The notes under the pieces: generated by a model
Seen by the model: only the letters and a program-made list of their open reading frames with translations
The model's database searches: none
Told to the model about the DNA's origin: nothing
Shown: piece after piece, positions 44,361 to 53,054 of the stretch
Layout: each line of letters starts with the position of its first letter
Position numbering within the stretch: the stretch's first letter is position 1
Translations under genes and position numbers: made by a program
Source of the DNA: Bradyrhizobium sp. cir1
GTDB taxonomy: Bacteria; Pseudomonadota; Alphaproteobacteria; Rhizobiales; Xanthobacteraceae
Assembly (NCBI RefSeq): GCF_014198245.1
Contig: NZ_JACIHE010000002.1
Coordinates: 586,275 to 650,274, forward strand
Direction of reading: 5' to 3'
DNA length: 64,000 nucleotides

Positions 44361-45593
44361 TTACGGGCGGTCCATCTTGCAGGTCGTCGGCACAGTGGTG
44401 TCGGCGGAGGCGATCTTGCCCTTCACCGTCCAGCCCCAGCCAGTGCCTTCCTCATCGAACGTCTGGCCAGCCTTCAGCGGGCCGAAGGAGCGGAGATACA
44501 TGTCCTGGAAGAACTGGTGGTCGTCCTTGCGCATGGTGCCCTTGCCGCCGTCGAACACGTCGGCGGTCATGCCTTCCAGCTTGAGCGCGACAGCCTTCGG
44601 GTCGAGCGAGTTGGCTTCCTTGACCGCCTGGGCGAACATCCGGATCTCGTTGACGGCGCGCGGATACCAGATTCCGATGTTGTACTTCTTGCGGAATTCG
44701 GCCTCCTTGGCCTGGGCCGCCTCGATCGCGGTATTCGGATCGCCTTCCACGATGTCGTGGACTTTGTCGGCAAGGCCGGTCTGCTTGATAGCCGTCGGGC
44801 CACCTGCCCCGCCGGCATAATAGGTGTACCAGTTGGCCTGCAGGCCGGCATCCGCTGCGGCCTTGAGCAGCAGCGCCATGTCCTGACCCCAGTTGCCGGT
44901 GATGACCGAATCAGCCCCGGAAGCCTTGATCTTGGCGACGTAGGGCGAGAAGTCGGTGATTTTCAGCAGCGGATGCAACTCGTCCCCGACGATCTCAATG
45001 TCCGGCCGCTTGGCCTTGAGCATCTCGACCGCGAGCTTCCGCACGCCCTGACCGAACGAGTAGTCCTGGTTGATCAGGTAGACCTTTTTGACGCTCGGCT
45101 GGCCCTTCAGATAATTGGTCATCGCAGCCATTTTGATGCTGGAGGAGGCGTCCCAGCGGAAGTGCCAGAACGAGCACTTCTCGTTGGTCAGAGCATCGTC
45201 GACCGCGGCGTAGTTGAAGTAGAGCACCTCCTTGCCAGGATTGCGCTCGTTATACTTGGTCACGAAATCCGATAGCGCCGAGGCGACCGAGGATCCGTTG
45301 CCTTGCGTGATGTAGCGCGCGCCGGCATCGATGGCCTTCTGCGCCTGCACCACCGCTTCCTGCGGATTGGTCTTGTTGTCGAGCGGCAGGATTTCGAGCT
45401 TCTTGCCGAGCAATCCACCTTGGGCGTTGATCTGGTCGGCAAGCCACTGGTAGTGCTTCAGGCCGACTTCGCCGATGGATGCCCCACCGCCCGAGAGCGG
45501 GTCGATATAGGCGAGCTTCGCGGTTTCCTGGGCCGCGGCCGTACCGCACGTCAGACCCATCGCAACCGCTACCGTAACCGCAAATTTCTTCAT
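44361..45593 (-). CDS. LIV-type ABC transporter binding protein (operon 2)
   Basis: 410 residues. Sec signal MKKFAVTVAVAMGLTCGTAA with cleavage near AAAQ; the mature part starts ETAKLAYIDPLSGGGASIGE. It is a periplasmic ligand-binding protein of the type I peptide-like fold. It differs from the operon 1 protein, so the two transporters likely take different amino acids or related compounds. First gene of the operon; the divergent DUF4189 gene is 310 bp away. Confidence 0.92.
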   Translation of the reverse strand: MKKFAVTVAVAMGLTCGTAAAQETAKLAYIDPLSGGGASIGEVGLKHYQWLADQINAQGGLLGKKLEILPLDNKTNPQEAVVQAQKAIDAGARYITQGNGSSVASALSDFVTKYNERNPGKEVLYFNYAAVDDALTNEKCSFWHFRWDASSSIKMAAMTNYLKGQPSVKKVYLINQDYSFGQGVRKLAVEMLKAKRPDIEIVGDELHPLLKITDFSPYVAKIKASGADSVITGNWGQDMALLLKAAADAGLQANWYTYYAGGAGGPTAIKQTGLADKVHDIVEGDPNTAIEAAQAKEAEFRKKYNIGIWYPRAVNEIRMFAQAVKEANSLDPKAVALKLEGMTADVFDGGKGTMRKDDHQFFQDMYLRSFGPLKAGQTFDEEGTGWGWTVKGKIASADTTVPTTCKMDRP

Positions 45594-45903
45594 GGTTGTT
45601 CTTCCTCCCGATTATTGGTTGGCCGTAATTGGAACGTTCGCGGCGGGCGAGTCAATCGTCTTGTGATCGGACCGATTCGCAATCGCGCTGATCCGTCGCA
45701 GCAGGCCCGTCCGATGCGGAGGTATTTGCAGCACTGCCGGCGTGCCACTTGTCAAGGCAACGGCGCGGAGACGGATGGCGGGGGACCGCGCGGGCGCGCC
45801 TTTACCCGCCTGTGGCTTGCACCTCCACTACAACCACCCGTTCACCAAGTGGAAACGTCCCGCGCTTAGATTAGCGTCCGCCTGCCTGGGGGAGGGGTTT
45901 TCC
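45594..45903. other. Intergenic region, divergent promoters
   Basis: 310 bp between the binding protein gene and the DUF4189 gene. I see no gene, clear palindrome or riboswitch fold. A TTAGATTAG stretch near 45868 could include a -10 element for the plus-strand gene. Confidence 0.5.
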
Positions 45904-46293
45904 ATGGCTTCGAATGTCGTCGCGCGCCGTTGCGCGATGTTTTTCTTTGCGCTGTCGGTCTGTGTTGCCGGTGCTCGCCATATCACGCATGCGCATGCCG
46001 CCGGCGCCTTTGCAGTCGGCAAATGCGGAGCCTATGGCCAGGCCTTTGACTACGGCGCCGAGCACGAAGCGCGCGCCGCCGCGCAGAAGCAGTGCAAGGG
46101 CGATTGCACGACCGTGACAATGAAGCGCGCCTGTGCGGCGATGTCGGTCGATATGACAAACCCCTGCGGCGCCTATGGTTATGCCGTCAAGCCGAAGATC
46201 TCCGCTTCGCTCAATGCCGCCACGCGCGAATGCTACAAATACGGCGGCAAGGAATGCGTGATCCGCGCCTGGGCCTGCGACGCGAAGGGGTGA
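45904..46293 (+). CDS. DUF4189-like secreted protein
   Basis: 129 residues. A signal peptide is likely (ARRCAMFFFALSVCVAGARH region, then AHAAGAF). The mature part holds repeated GAYG segments (CGAYGQAFDYGAEHEARAAA and PCGAYGYAVKPK) and several cysteines that probably form disulfides, as in DUF4189 proteins. Start ATG 45904 follows GGGGGAGGGG. Function unknown; followed by palindromic repeat copy 5. Confidence 0.75.
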   Translation: MASNVVARRCAMFFFALSVCVAGARHITHAHAAGAFAVGKCGAYGQAFDYGAEHEARAAAQKQCKGDCTTVTMKRACAAMSVDMTNPCGAYGYAVKPKISASLNAATRECYKYGGKECVIRAWACDAKG

Positions 46294-46303
46294 TTTTTGT
46301 ATT

Positions 46304-46404
46304 GTCATTCCGGGGCGATGCGTAGCATCGAACTCCGGTGCGCAATTGCGCACCTGAGAATCTCGAGATTCCGGGTTCGGTCCTTTGGACCGCCCCGGAA
46401 TGAC
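46304..46404. repeat. Palindromic intergenic repeat, copy 5
   Basis: GTCATTCCGGGG ... CCCCGGAATGAC with the GTGCGCAATTGCGCAC core; sub-family A. Confidence 0.85.
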
Positions 46405-46421
46405 AATTTGTGGAGACATGC

Positions 46422-46832
46422 ATGCAGTTCGACACCAAGATCGCCGTCATGATCCGCACCGATCTTCAGGCCTGGCAGAAGCTCAACGTTGCGGCCTTTC
46501 TCACCAGCGGCATCGCGGCTGCATTTCCCGAATGCATCGGCGAGCCCTATGAGGACGCTTCAAGCACGAAATATCTCTCGCTGATTGGCCAGCCGATCCT
46601 GATCTACGGCGCCGATGGTCCCGCCTTGTCGCGCGCGCTCGACCGCGCGCTCAGCCGCAACGTCAAGCCCGCCGTCTACACCGAGGACATGTTCAAGACC
46701 ACGCATGATGCCGCGAACCGCGAGGCGGTGAGGGCGGTGGTGCGCAACGATCTCAATCTCGTTGGTCTCGCTATTCGTGCCGAGCGCAAGGTGGTCGACA
46801 AGATCGTCGACGGCCTCAAGTTCCACAGCTGA
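46422..46832 (+). CDS. DUF2000 family protein
   Basis: 136 residues. MQFDTKIAVMIRTDLQAWQK, LTSGIAAAFPECIGEPYEDA and RKVVDKIVDGLKFHS fit the DUF2000 fold, a small soluble alpha/beta family distantly like peptidyl-tRNA hydrolase II. ATG 46422 is used; a GTG at 46410 is possible. Function not known. It begins 18 bp after repeat copy 5. Confidence 0.75.
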   Translation: MQFDTKIAVMIRTDLQAWQKLNVAAFLTSGIAAAFPECIGEPYEDASSTKYLSLIGQPILIYGADGPALSRALDRALSRNVKPAVYTEDMFKTTHDAANREAVRAVVRNDLNLVGLAIRAERKVVDKIVDGLKFHS

Positions 46833-46976
46833 CGCGTCAGTCGCGCTTCGCCGCGTGTCATCGATATGTCACGATGGCGCGAGCGCTTTGCGTAAACTTT
46901 GTGCGGTTTGACTCCAATCAAAGGCGCATCGTCCGTCGCCGCTAGTCTGTTGCCGCAATTCAAACGGAGCAGACCC

Positions 46977-48002
46977 ATGCCGACCATGAAAGCCGCGATC
47001 GTCAAACAATTCGGCAAGCCGCTGGTGATCGAGGACGTGCCGGTGCCGCAGCCCGGTCCCGGCGAAGTCCTGGTCAAGGTCAAGGCCTGCGGTGTCTGCC
47101 ACACCGATCTGCACGCCGCCTCAGGCGACTGGCCGGTGAAGCCGGTTCCGCCCTTCATCCCCGGCCATGAAGCCGCCGGCATCGTCGCGGCGCTCGGGCC
47201 CGGCGTGAAGAACCTGAAGGTGGGCGATGCCGTCGGCGTCGCCTGGCTGCACGATGCCTGCATGTCGTGCGAATATTGCGAGACCGGCTGGGAGACGCTG
47301 TGCGAGCACCAGCACAACACCGGCTACAGCGTGAACGGCGGCTTCGCCGAATACGTCATCGCCTCGGCCGCCTTCGCGGCCAAGCTTCCGGCGACGATCG
47401 ATTTTGCCGGCATCGCGCCGATCCTTTGCGCCGGCGTCACCACCTACAAGGGATTGAAGGAGACCGAGGCTAAGCCCGGCGAGTGGGTCGTGATCTCGGG
47501 TGTCGGCGGGCTCGGCCATGTCGCGGTCCAGTACGCCAAGGCGATGGGACTCAAGGTTGCGGCCGTCGACATCGCCGAGGACAAGCTCAAGCTCGCACGC
47601 GAGACTGGCGCCGATCTCGCCGTGAACGCGCTTGCAGCCGGCGCGGTGGACAAGGTGCTGGCGGTAACCGGCGGCGGAGCCCACGGCGTGCTGGTAACAG
47701 CGGTCTCGACTCCGGCATTCGCCCAGGCGCTGAAGATGGTCCGGCGGAAGGGCACCGTCAGCCTCGTTGGCCTGCCGCCGGGCGAATTCCCGACGCCGAT
47801 CTTCGACGTCGTGCTCAAGCGTATCACGGTGCGCGGCTCCATCGTCGGCACCCGCCGCGACCTCGACGAAGCCATCGCATTCGCCACCGACGGCAAGGTC
47901 AAGGCCGAAGTGACGAAGGTGCCGCTCGCCGAGATCAACAACGTGTTCGACCGCATGAAGGCCGGCAAGATCGACGGCCGCATGGTGCTGGATTTTGGCT
48001 AA
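46977..48002 (+). CDS. Zinc-dependent alcohol dehydrogenase (AdhP/AdhA type)
   Basis: 341 residues, cytoplasmic medium-chain dehydrogenase. Catalytic zinc ligands Cys41 ([14 protein letters not shown]) and His64-Glu65 (PGHEAAG); structural zinc cysteines 95, 98, 101 and 109 ([15 protein letters not shown]). The NAD(P) fold reads [17 protein letters not shown]. Oxidises primary alcohols or reduces aldehydes. ATG 46977 has GGAG upstream. A short conserved repeat follows the stop. It stands alone. Confidence 0.93.
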   Translation: MPTMKAAIVKQFGKPLVIEDVPVPQPGPGEVLVKVKACGVCHTDLHAASGDWPVKPVPPFIPGHEAAGIVAALGPGVKNLKVGDAVGVAWLHDACMSCEYCETGWETLCEHQHNTGYSVNGGFAEYVIASAAFAAKLPATIDFAGIAPILCAGVTTYKGLKETEAKPGEWVVISGVGGLGHVAVQYAKAMGLKVAAVDIAEDKLKLARETGADLAVNALAAGAVDKVLAVTGGGAHGVLVTAVSTPAFAQALKMVRRKGTVSLVGLPPGEFPTPIFDVVLKRITVRGSIVGTRRDLDEAIAFATDGKVKAEVTKVPLAEINNVFDRMKAGKIDGRMVLDFG

Positions 48003-48058
48003 AGCGTTTTCGAGCGAAGTGGATACCGGTTCGCGTAAAGAAAACGCGTCAAAACAAG
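48001..48058. repeat. Second intergenic repeat family (GCGTTTTCGAGCGAAGTGG type)
   Basis: AAAGCGTTTTCGAGCGAAGT, then GGATACCGGTTCGCG, AAGAAAACGCGTC and AAAACAA, with GCGTTTTC pairing with GAAAACGC. I recall this wording as a common dispersed element in Bradyrhizobium and other Rhizobiales. It overlaps the alcohol dehydrogenase stop codon. Confidence 0.7.
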
Positions 48059-48063
48059 AATCT

Positions 48064-48477
48064 TTAGCCCGGCGGCATCCCTTCGAATTTCGGCAGGCTG
48101 GGGTCGAGATGATCCCAGCCATGTCCGCGCACGGCGTAGGTCACGGCCTGCGGCTTGTAGCGGGCCGGCTCGTCGAGGCTTGCGGCGCGGATAGTGAAGA
48201 TGTCGGGCATTGCGGCGAAGGTCAGGTAGACAGGCACGCCGCACTGCGGACAGAAGCCGCGCGTTTTCACGTTGCCGCTGTCGCCGACCATATCCCAGTG
48301 CTTCGCCTCGCCGCTCAGTGTGACGCCGGCGCGCGCGAAGGTCGCGTAAGAGCCGTGGCCGCTGCCGCTTTCCCGCTGGCAGTCCCGGCACTGGCAGTGA
48401 TTGCTGAACAGCGGTTCACCGATGATCGAATAGCGGATCGCACCGCAGGCGCAGCCGCCGGTATAAGTCTTGTCCAT
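48064..48477 (-). CDS. GFA family (CENP-V/GFA) zinc protein
   Basis: 137 residues. GGCACGAIRYSI, NHCQCRDCQRESGS and RGFCPQCGVPVYLTF give the cysteine pattern of the glutathione-dependent formaldehyde-activating-like family. It is the third gene of the ArsR-SRPBCC-GFA unit. An enzyme role on formaldehyde is uncertain; many family members are of unknown function. Confidence 0.88.
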   Translation of the reverse strand: MDKTYTGGCACGAIRYSIIGEPLFSNHCQCRDCQRESGSGHGSYATFARAGVTLSGEAKHWDMVGDSGNVKTRGFCPQCGVPVYLTFAAMPDIFTIRAASLDEPARYKPQAVTYAVRGHGWDHLDPSLPKFEGMPPG

Positions 48478-48489
48478 CGCGATATCTCC

Positions 48490-48951
48490 TCACTCTTCGC
48501 CGCTGATCTCGTCGAGCTGACGGACAACCTTCTTCCAGCCGCCGCTCATCACCGTGTAGGCCGACTCGTTCCTGGGCAGGACGAAGCCTGCATGAACCAG
48601 GCGGATCCGCGTGCCGGCCTCGACCGGGGTGAGGGACCACGTCACGATCGTGTCGAGCGGCGCGCCGTAGCCGGTGTTGCGCGCGTCGCCGCCCTTCCAG
48701 GCATAGACGAGGCGGCGGTTCGGCACGACCTCCAGAACCCGGCAATGGATCACGCCGTCCCAGTTGCCGCCCGGTTTGGTCTGGAACGTGAAGGTCTTGC
48801 CTTCGACGGCCTCGAAGCCGGTCGGCTGCATCAGCCAGCGCGCGATCAGCTGCGCGCTGGTCAGCGCCTTCCAGATCGTCTCGGCCGTGTGAGGGAAGAC
48901 CTCGTCGATGACGATGTCTTTTGTTTCGGCTTGCAACGCGGCTGCATTCAC
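48490..48951 (-). CDS. SRPBCC/AHSA1-domain protein
   Basis: 153 residues. DEVFPHTAETIWKALTSAQL and TWSLTPVEAGTRIRLVHAGF match the START/AHSA1 (CalC-like) fold, a hydrophobic-cavity small protein. It begins within the end of the ArsR gene (4-bp overlap), an arrangement often seen for ArsR-AHSA1 pairs. Ligand unknown. Confidence 0.9.
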   Translation of the reverse strand: MNAAALQAETKDIVIDEVFPHTAETIWKALTSAQLIARWLMQPTGFEAVEGKTFTFQTKPGGNWDGVIHCRVLEVVPNRRLVYAWKGGDARNTGYGAPLDTIVTWSLTPVEAGTRIRLVHAGFVLPRNESAYTVMSGGWKKVVRQLDEISGEE

Positions 48952-49283
48952 GGATCGATCTCCTTCAAGAGGTCACGCAGGTTCTGGAAGCGCTCGCGCC
49001 AGAAGACGCCGTAATGATCCATCCAGGTCACCAGCGGTTCGAGTCCTTTAGGCGCGGCGCGGTAGTAGACGTTGCGGCCCTCGGCGCGCTCGGCGACGAG
49101 GCCGGCCTGCTTCAACGATTTCAGGTGCTGCGAGACGGCTCCTTGCGTGACGCCGCTGCCGCGCGTCAGCTCGGCGACGCTGATCTCCTTGCTCTCGAAC
49201 ACCCGCTCGAACACGGCGCGCCGCGTCGGATCGGCGAGGGCGCGCATCACCGTGGTGATGGGGTTTGGGGCGGCTTCAATCAT
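48948..49283 (-). CDS. ArsR family transcriptional regulator
   Basis: 111 residues from ATG 49283 (TTG 49292 is an alternative). Winged helix: LADPTRRAVFERV, ISVAELTRGSGVTQGAVSQH, LKSLKQAGLVAERAEGRNVY. No metal-binding CxC motif is seen in the DNA-recognition helix, so it is the non-metal ArsR-type that pairs with SRPBCC proteins. Two perfect dyads directly upstream (49292-49325) are likely its operators. Confidence 0.92.
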   Translation of the reverse strand: MIEAAPNPITTVMRALADPTRRAVFERVFESKEISVAELTRGSGVTQGAVSQHLKSLKQAGLVAERAEGRNVYYRAAPKGLEPLVTWMDHYGVFWRERFQNLRDLLKEIDP

Positions 49284-49291
49284 ATGGTTCA

Positions 49292-49325
49292 ATTAGCGGT
49301 CGCTAATGCATTAGTCAACACTAAT
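49292..49325. promoter_or_regulatory. Two inverted repeats before the ArsR gene
   Basis: ATTAGCG-GT-CGCTAAT at 49292-49307 and ATTAGT-CAAC-ACTAAT at 49310-49325. Both are perfect dyads in the divergent ArsR/TetR gap, beside the ArsR start. Likely ArsR operators controlling the ArsR-SRPBCC-GFA unit. Confidence 0.65.
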
Positions 49326-49352
49326 TCATTCGCTGGAATAGGGCTGTTGACT

Positions 49353-49372
49353 ATGACTGACTAGTCAGTCAT
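49353..49372. promoter_or_regulatory. Perfect 20-bp palindrome, TetR operator
   Basis: ATGACTGACTAGTCAGTCAT is fully self-complementary. It lies nine bases before the TetR start at 49382, the usual place for an autorepressor site. Confidence 0.8.
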
Positions 49373-49381
49373 GTATCACAG

Positions 49382-50077
49382 ATGACCAGGAAGCCGACCC
49401 AAACCGCCTTGCCGTCCGCAACCCGCGCCAGCGCGAAGGGCGCAGCGCCTGCTGGCAACGTGGAGGTGCCCGCCTCGAACCGCGCCACGCGCGCGGCGGA
49501 GCGACGTGCGGCAATCGTGGACGCCGCGATGGAGGAATTCATCGCCCGCGGCTTTGCCGCGACCAGGCTCGATGACATCGCCAAGCGCGCCGGCGTCGCC
49601 AAGGGCACGATCTACCTGCACTTTAGGGATAAGGAATCGATGTTCGAGGAGCTGGTGCGTATCGTCATCGTGCCTGTGGTGGCGCGGCTGACGGCGCTGC
49701 CGCCGCCGGCGGGCTCGGTGCGCGACCTGATCGAGGCTTTCGCCGGCAACTTCCTCAAGGAGGTGATCGGCACGCGGCGCGGCGATCTCGTGCGCCTGAT
49801 CGTGGCGGAGGGGCCGCGCTTTCCCTCGGTCGCCGACTTCTACTACCGCGAGGTGGTCTCGCGCGGGATCGCCGCCATGCGCGCGCTGATCGAGCTCGGC
49901 ATCACCCGCGGCGAGATCCGCGACAAGGAGCTCGCGCGCTATCCGCAGATCCTGGTCGCGCCCGCGATGATCGCGGTGATCTGGCAGAGCCTGTTTGCAC
50001 GGCATGCGCCGCTCGACGCGCAGGACATGCTGCGCGTCCATCTTGATTTGATTTTTGGCGAACGGAGGACGACATGA
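49382..50077 (+). CDS. TetR regulator of the efflux operon
   Basis: 231 residues with an N-terminal extension of about 40 residues rich in Ala, Pro and Arg before the helix-turn-helix (ATRLDDIAKRAGVAKGTIYL). The C-terminal effector domain is not assigned. It resembles the CecR (YbiH) group that controls ybhGFSR in E. coli, an assignment resting mainly on gene order. ATG overlaps into the HlyD gene (4 bp), so the four genes form one operon under the 20-bp palindrome. Confidence 0.9.
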   Translation: MTRKPTQTALPSATRASAKGAAPAGNVEVPASNRATRAAERRAAIVDAAMEEFIARGFAATRLDDIAKRAGVAKGTIYLHFRDKESMFEELVRIVIVPVVARLTALPPPAGSVRDLIEAFAGNFLKEVIGTRRGDLVRLIVAEGPRFPSVADFYYREVVSRGIAAMRALIELGITRGEIRDKELARYPQILVAPAMIAVIWQSLFARHAPLDAQDMLRVHLDLIFGERRTT

Positions 50078-50862
50078 CGTCGTCGCGGGTATTTTCTGCA
50101 TTTGCGTTGGCGCTCGTGCTCGCAACCGGCCTTGCTGCCTGCAATGAGAAGCGCGATCCCGGTTTCCAGGGCTGGGTCGAGGCCGACATGATCTATGTCA
50201 GCCCGGATGAAGCGGGCCGGGTGACGAAGCTGAGCGTGCGCGAGGGCGACGAGGTCAAGGTCGGCGATCAGCTCTATTCCGTCGACGACGACCTCCAGCT
50301 CGCCGACCTCAACCAGAACAAGGCGACGCTGGCGAATGCGCAGCAGACCTATGACCGTGCGGCCTCGCTGAACAAGACCGGGTCGGGCACGCAGGCCAAT
50401 CTCGACTCTGCCGTGTCGTCCTTGCGGGTCGCAGAAGCGCGGGTGGCGACGTCGGAGACGCGGATGGCGCGGCGCAAGGGCTTTGCGCCCGTCGCCGGCA
50501 CGATCCAGCAGATCTATTTCCGCGAGGGCGAGATGGTGGCGGCGCAGCGGCCGGTGCTCTCCATTATGCCGCCCGGCAACATGAAGCTGCGCTTCTTCGT
50601 GCCGGAGACCGAGCTGCCGAAGCTTGCGATCGGCGACACGGTGCGGATCGCCTGCGACAATTGCGCGGCCGATCTCACCGCGAAGATCTACTTCATCGCG
50701 ACCTCGGCCGAATACACCCCGCCTGTCATCTACAGCCTCGAGGAGCGCAACAAGCTGGTCTATCTGATCCAGGCGCGGCCCTCGCGGCCCGATGCCCTGC
50801 GCGTGGGGCAGCCGATCAACGTCTACCTCAATCCCAAGACTCCAGTGGCGGACAAGCGATGA
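50074..50862 (+). CDS. HlyD-family periplasmic adaptor lipoprotein (YbhG-like)
   Basis: 262 residues. Lipoprotein signal with lipobox TGLAAC (residues 19-24). Lipoyl-like beta region (SPDEAGRVTKLSVREGDEVK), a coiled-coil stretch (NKATLANAQQTYDRAASLNK), then the second lipoyl half (GFAPVAGTIQQIYFREGEMV) and a beta-barrel (IARPSRPDALRVGQP region). It would link the inner-membrane ABC pump to an outer-membrane channel. Shorter than typical HlyD, like YbhG. Overlaps neighbours by four and four bases. Confidence 0.9.
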   Translation: MTSSRVFSAFALALVLATGLAACNEKRDPGFQGWVEADMIYVSPDEAGRVTKLSVREGDEVKVGDQLYSVDDDLQLADLNQNKATLANAQQTYDRAASLNKTGSGTQANLDSAVSSLRVAEARVATSETRMARRKGFAPVAGTIQQIYFREGEMVAAQRPVLSIMPPGNMKLRFFVPETELPKLAIGDTVRIACDNCAADLTAKIYFIATSAEYTPPVIYSLEERNKLVYLIQARPSRPDALRVGQPINVYLNPKTPVADKR

Positions 50863-51788
50863 ACGGCGGCAACGGCATCGCGATCGACGTCAAGGGCCTG
50901 ACGAAGTCATTCGGCGGCCGCGAGGTCGTGCATGATCTGTCGATGCAGGTGAAGCGTGGTTCGATCTACGGCTTCCTCGGGCCCAACGGTTCGGGCAAGA
51001 CCACCACCATCCGCATCCTCTGCGGCCTGCTCACACCCGACAGCGGCGAGGGCACCTGCCTCGGCTACGATATCCGGCGCGATGCCGAGAAGATCAAGCG
51101 CCAGGTCGGCTACATGACGCAGCGGTTCAGCCTGTACCAGGACCTGTCGGTGCGCGAGAATCTCGAATTCGTCGCGCGGCTCTATGGCCTCGCTGACGCC
51201 CGCGGCGCCGCGCGCGACATGATCAAGCGGCTCGGGCTCTCGGGGCGCGAGGAGCAGCTTGCGGGCGAACTCTCCGGCGGCTGGAAGCAGCGGCTGGCGC
51301 TGGGTGCCTGCACGCTGCCCAATCCGCAATTGCTGCTCCTGGACGAGCCGACCGCGGGCGTCGATCCCAAGGCGCGGCGCGATTTCTGGAACGAGATCCA
51401 TGCACTCGCCGCCGACGGCCTCACCGTGCTGGTCTCGACCCATTACATGGACGAAGCCGAGCGTTGTCACGAGATCGCCTATATCGCCTACGGCCATCTG
51501 CTCGCGCACGGCACGGTGGAGGAGGTGATCGCGAAGTCGGCGCTGACGACCTATACCGTGACGGGCGAGTTGAACGGCCTCGCCGCCGAGCTCGCCGGCA
51601 AGCCCGGGGTCGACATGGTGGCCCCGTTCGGCACCTCGTTGCACGTCTCGGGTCGTGACGTCGCGGCACTCGAAGCCAGCATCGCGCCGTGGCGGGAGAA
51701 GAGCGGCCTGCACTGGCAGAAATCGGCGCCATCGCTGGAGGACGTCTTCATCGAGCTGATGGGCCGCTCCAGGGACAATTTCCAATGA
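50859..51788 (+). CDS. ABC transporter ATPase (YbhF-like, single domain)
   Basis: 309 residues. Walker A GPNGSGKTT, signature LSGGWKQRLALGACTLP, Walker B LLLLDEPTAGVDPKARRDFW. E. coli YbhF has two ATPase domains in one chain; this protein has one, so it must work as a homodimer. ATG 50859 overlaps the previous stop (ATGA). Its C-terminal domain (residues 230-309) is the ABC-2 regulatory type. Confidence 0.9.
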   Translation: MNGGNGIAIDVKGLTKSFGGREVVHDLSMQVKRGSIYGFLGPNGSGKTTTIRILCGLLTPDSGEGTCLGYDIRRDAEKIKRQVGYMTQRFSLYQDLSVRENLEFVARLYGLADARGAARDMIKRLGLSGREEQLAGELSGGWKQRLALGACTLPNPQLLLLDEPTAGVDPKARRDFWNEIHALAADGLTVLVSTHYMDEAERCHEIAYIAYGHLLAHGTVEEVIAKSALTTYTVTGELNGLAAELAGKPGVDMVAPFGTSLHVSGRDVAALEASIAPWREKSGLHWQKSAPSLEDVFIELMGRSRDNFQ

Positions 51789-52948
51789 GCACCATCCGTG
51801 CAACCGGCCCTGTGCGGGAGATCCGCGACCGCTTCGGCTTCTGGCGCCGTTCCTATGCCATGATGGCGAAGGAGTTCATTCAGCTTCGCCGGGACCGGGT
51901 CTCGTTCGCGATGATCGTGGCGATCCCGGTGATGCAGCTTCTCCTGTTCGGTTATGCCATCAACACCACGCCGCACCATCTGCCGAGCGCAGTGCTGCTG
52001 CAGGAGGAGTCTGATCTTGCCCGCTCGGTCCTGAAGGCGTTGGAGAATACCGCCTATTTCCGCTTCGTCTACGAAGTGCACGACGTCGACGATTTCGACA
52101 ATCTGCTGAAGTCCGGCAAGGTCCTGTTCGGCGTCGAGATCCCGCGCGGCTTCGAGCGCGCGGTGCGGCGCGGCGACAAGCCGGCGCTGCTGGTCGCAGC
52201 CGATGCGACCGATCCGGTCGCGGCAAGCTCCGCACTCGGCTCGCTCGGGATGATCATGCAGACCGCGCTCCAGCACGATCTCTATATCGGCGATGCGCCG
52301 GCACTGCCGTTCGAGATCCGGGCGCATGCGCGCTATAATCCGGCTGCGGAATCGCGGCTCAACATCGTACCGGGACTGGTCGGCACCATCCTCACCATGA
52401 CGATGCTGATCTTCACGGCGCTGTCGGTGACGCGCGAGATTGAACGCGGCACCATGGAGAGCCTGTTGTCGATGCCGATCAAGCCTGTCGAGGTGATGAT
52501 CGGCAAGATCGTTCCCTACATCCTGGTCGGCTTCATCCAGGCTTTCCTGATCGTCAATATCGGAGTGTTCCTGTTTGGCGTGCCGGTGCTCGGCAATCTG
52601 CTCCTGCTTGCGGCACTCTCGACCCTGTTCATCGCCGCAAATCTCGCGATCGGCTACACGTTCTCCACCATCGCGCAGAATCAGCTGCAGGCCATACAGA
52701 TGTCGTTCATGTTCTTCCTGCCGAGCATTCTCTTGTCCGGCTTCATGTTCCCGTTCGCGGGCATGCCGGCCTGGGCGCAATATGTCGGCGAATGCCTGCC
52801 GCTGACGCATTATCTGCGCATCGTCCGGGCCATCATGCTGAAGGGTGCCACCATGCCGAACCTGCGGTTTGATACGCTGGCGCTGGCCGCCCTGATGCTG
52901 ATCGCCATGACCATCGCCGTGACGCGCTTCCGCCGCACGCTGGATTGA
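51785..52948 (+). CDS. ABC-2 type permease (YbhS/YbhR-like)
   Basis: 387 residues. An N-terminal helix and cytosolic loop (RSYAMMAKEFIQLRRDRVSF), a large periplasmic loop, then a C-terminal block of about five helices from residue 190 on (NIVPGLVGTILTMTMLIFTA, MESLLSMPIKPVEVMIGKIV). Only one permease gene is present whereas E. coli has two (YbhS and YbhR). It probably forms a homodimer. Followed by repeat copy 6. Confidence 0.9.
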   Translation: MSTIRATGPVREIRDRFGFWRRSYAMMAKEFIQLRRDRVSFAMIVAIPVMQLLLFGYAINTTPHHLPSAVLLQEESDLARSVLKALENTAYFRFVYEVHDVDDFDNLLKSGKVLFGVEIPRGFERAVRRGDKPALLVAADATDPVAASSALGSLGMIMQTALQHDLYIGDAPALPFEIRAHARYNPAAESRLNIVPGLVGTILTMTMLIFTALSVTREIERGTMESLLSMPIKPVEVMIGKIVPYILVGFIQAFLIVNIGVFLFGVPVLGNLLLLAALSTLFIAANLAIGYTFSTIAQNQLQAIQMSFMFFLPSILLSGFMFPFAGMPAWAQYVGECLPLTHYLRIVRAIMLKGATMPNLRFDTLALAALMLIAMTIAVTRFRRTLD

Positions 52949-52965
52949 GGCAAACTGACCTCGAT

Positions 52966-53046
52966 GTCATTCCGGCCGATGGGTTAGCATCGAACCCGGA
53001 ATCTCGAGATTCCGGGTTCGCGACAGGGTCGCGCCCCCGGAATGAC
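52966..53046. repeat. Palindromic intergenic repeat, copy 6 (short)
   Basis: GTCATTCCGG ... CCCCCGGAATGAC, 81 bp. The centre AACCCGGAATCTCGAG and its mirror are present, but the right arm is shorter than in other copies. Confidence 0.8.
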
Positions 53047-53054
53047 CAGGGGGA

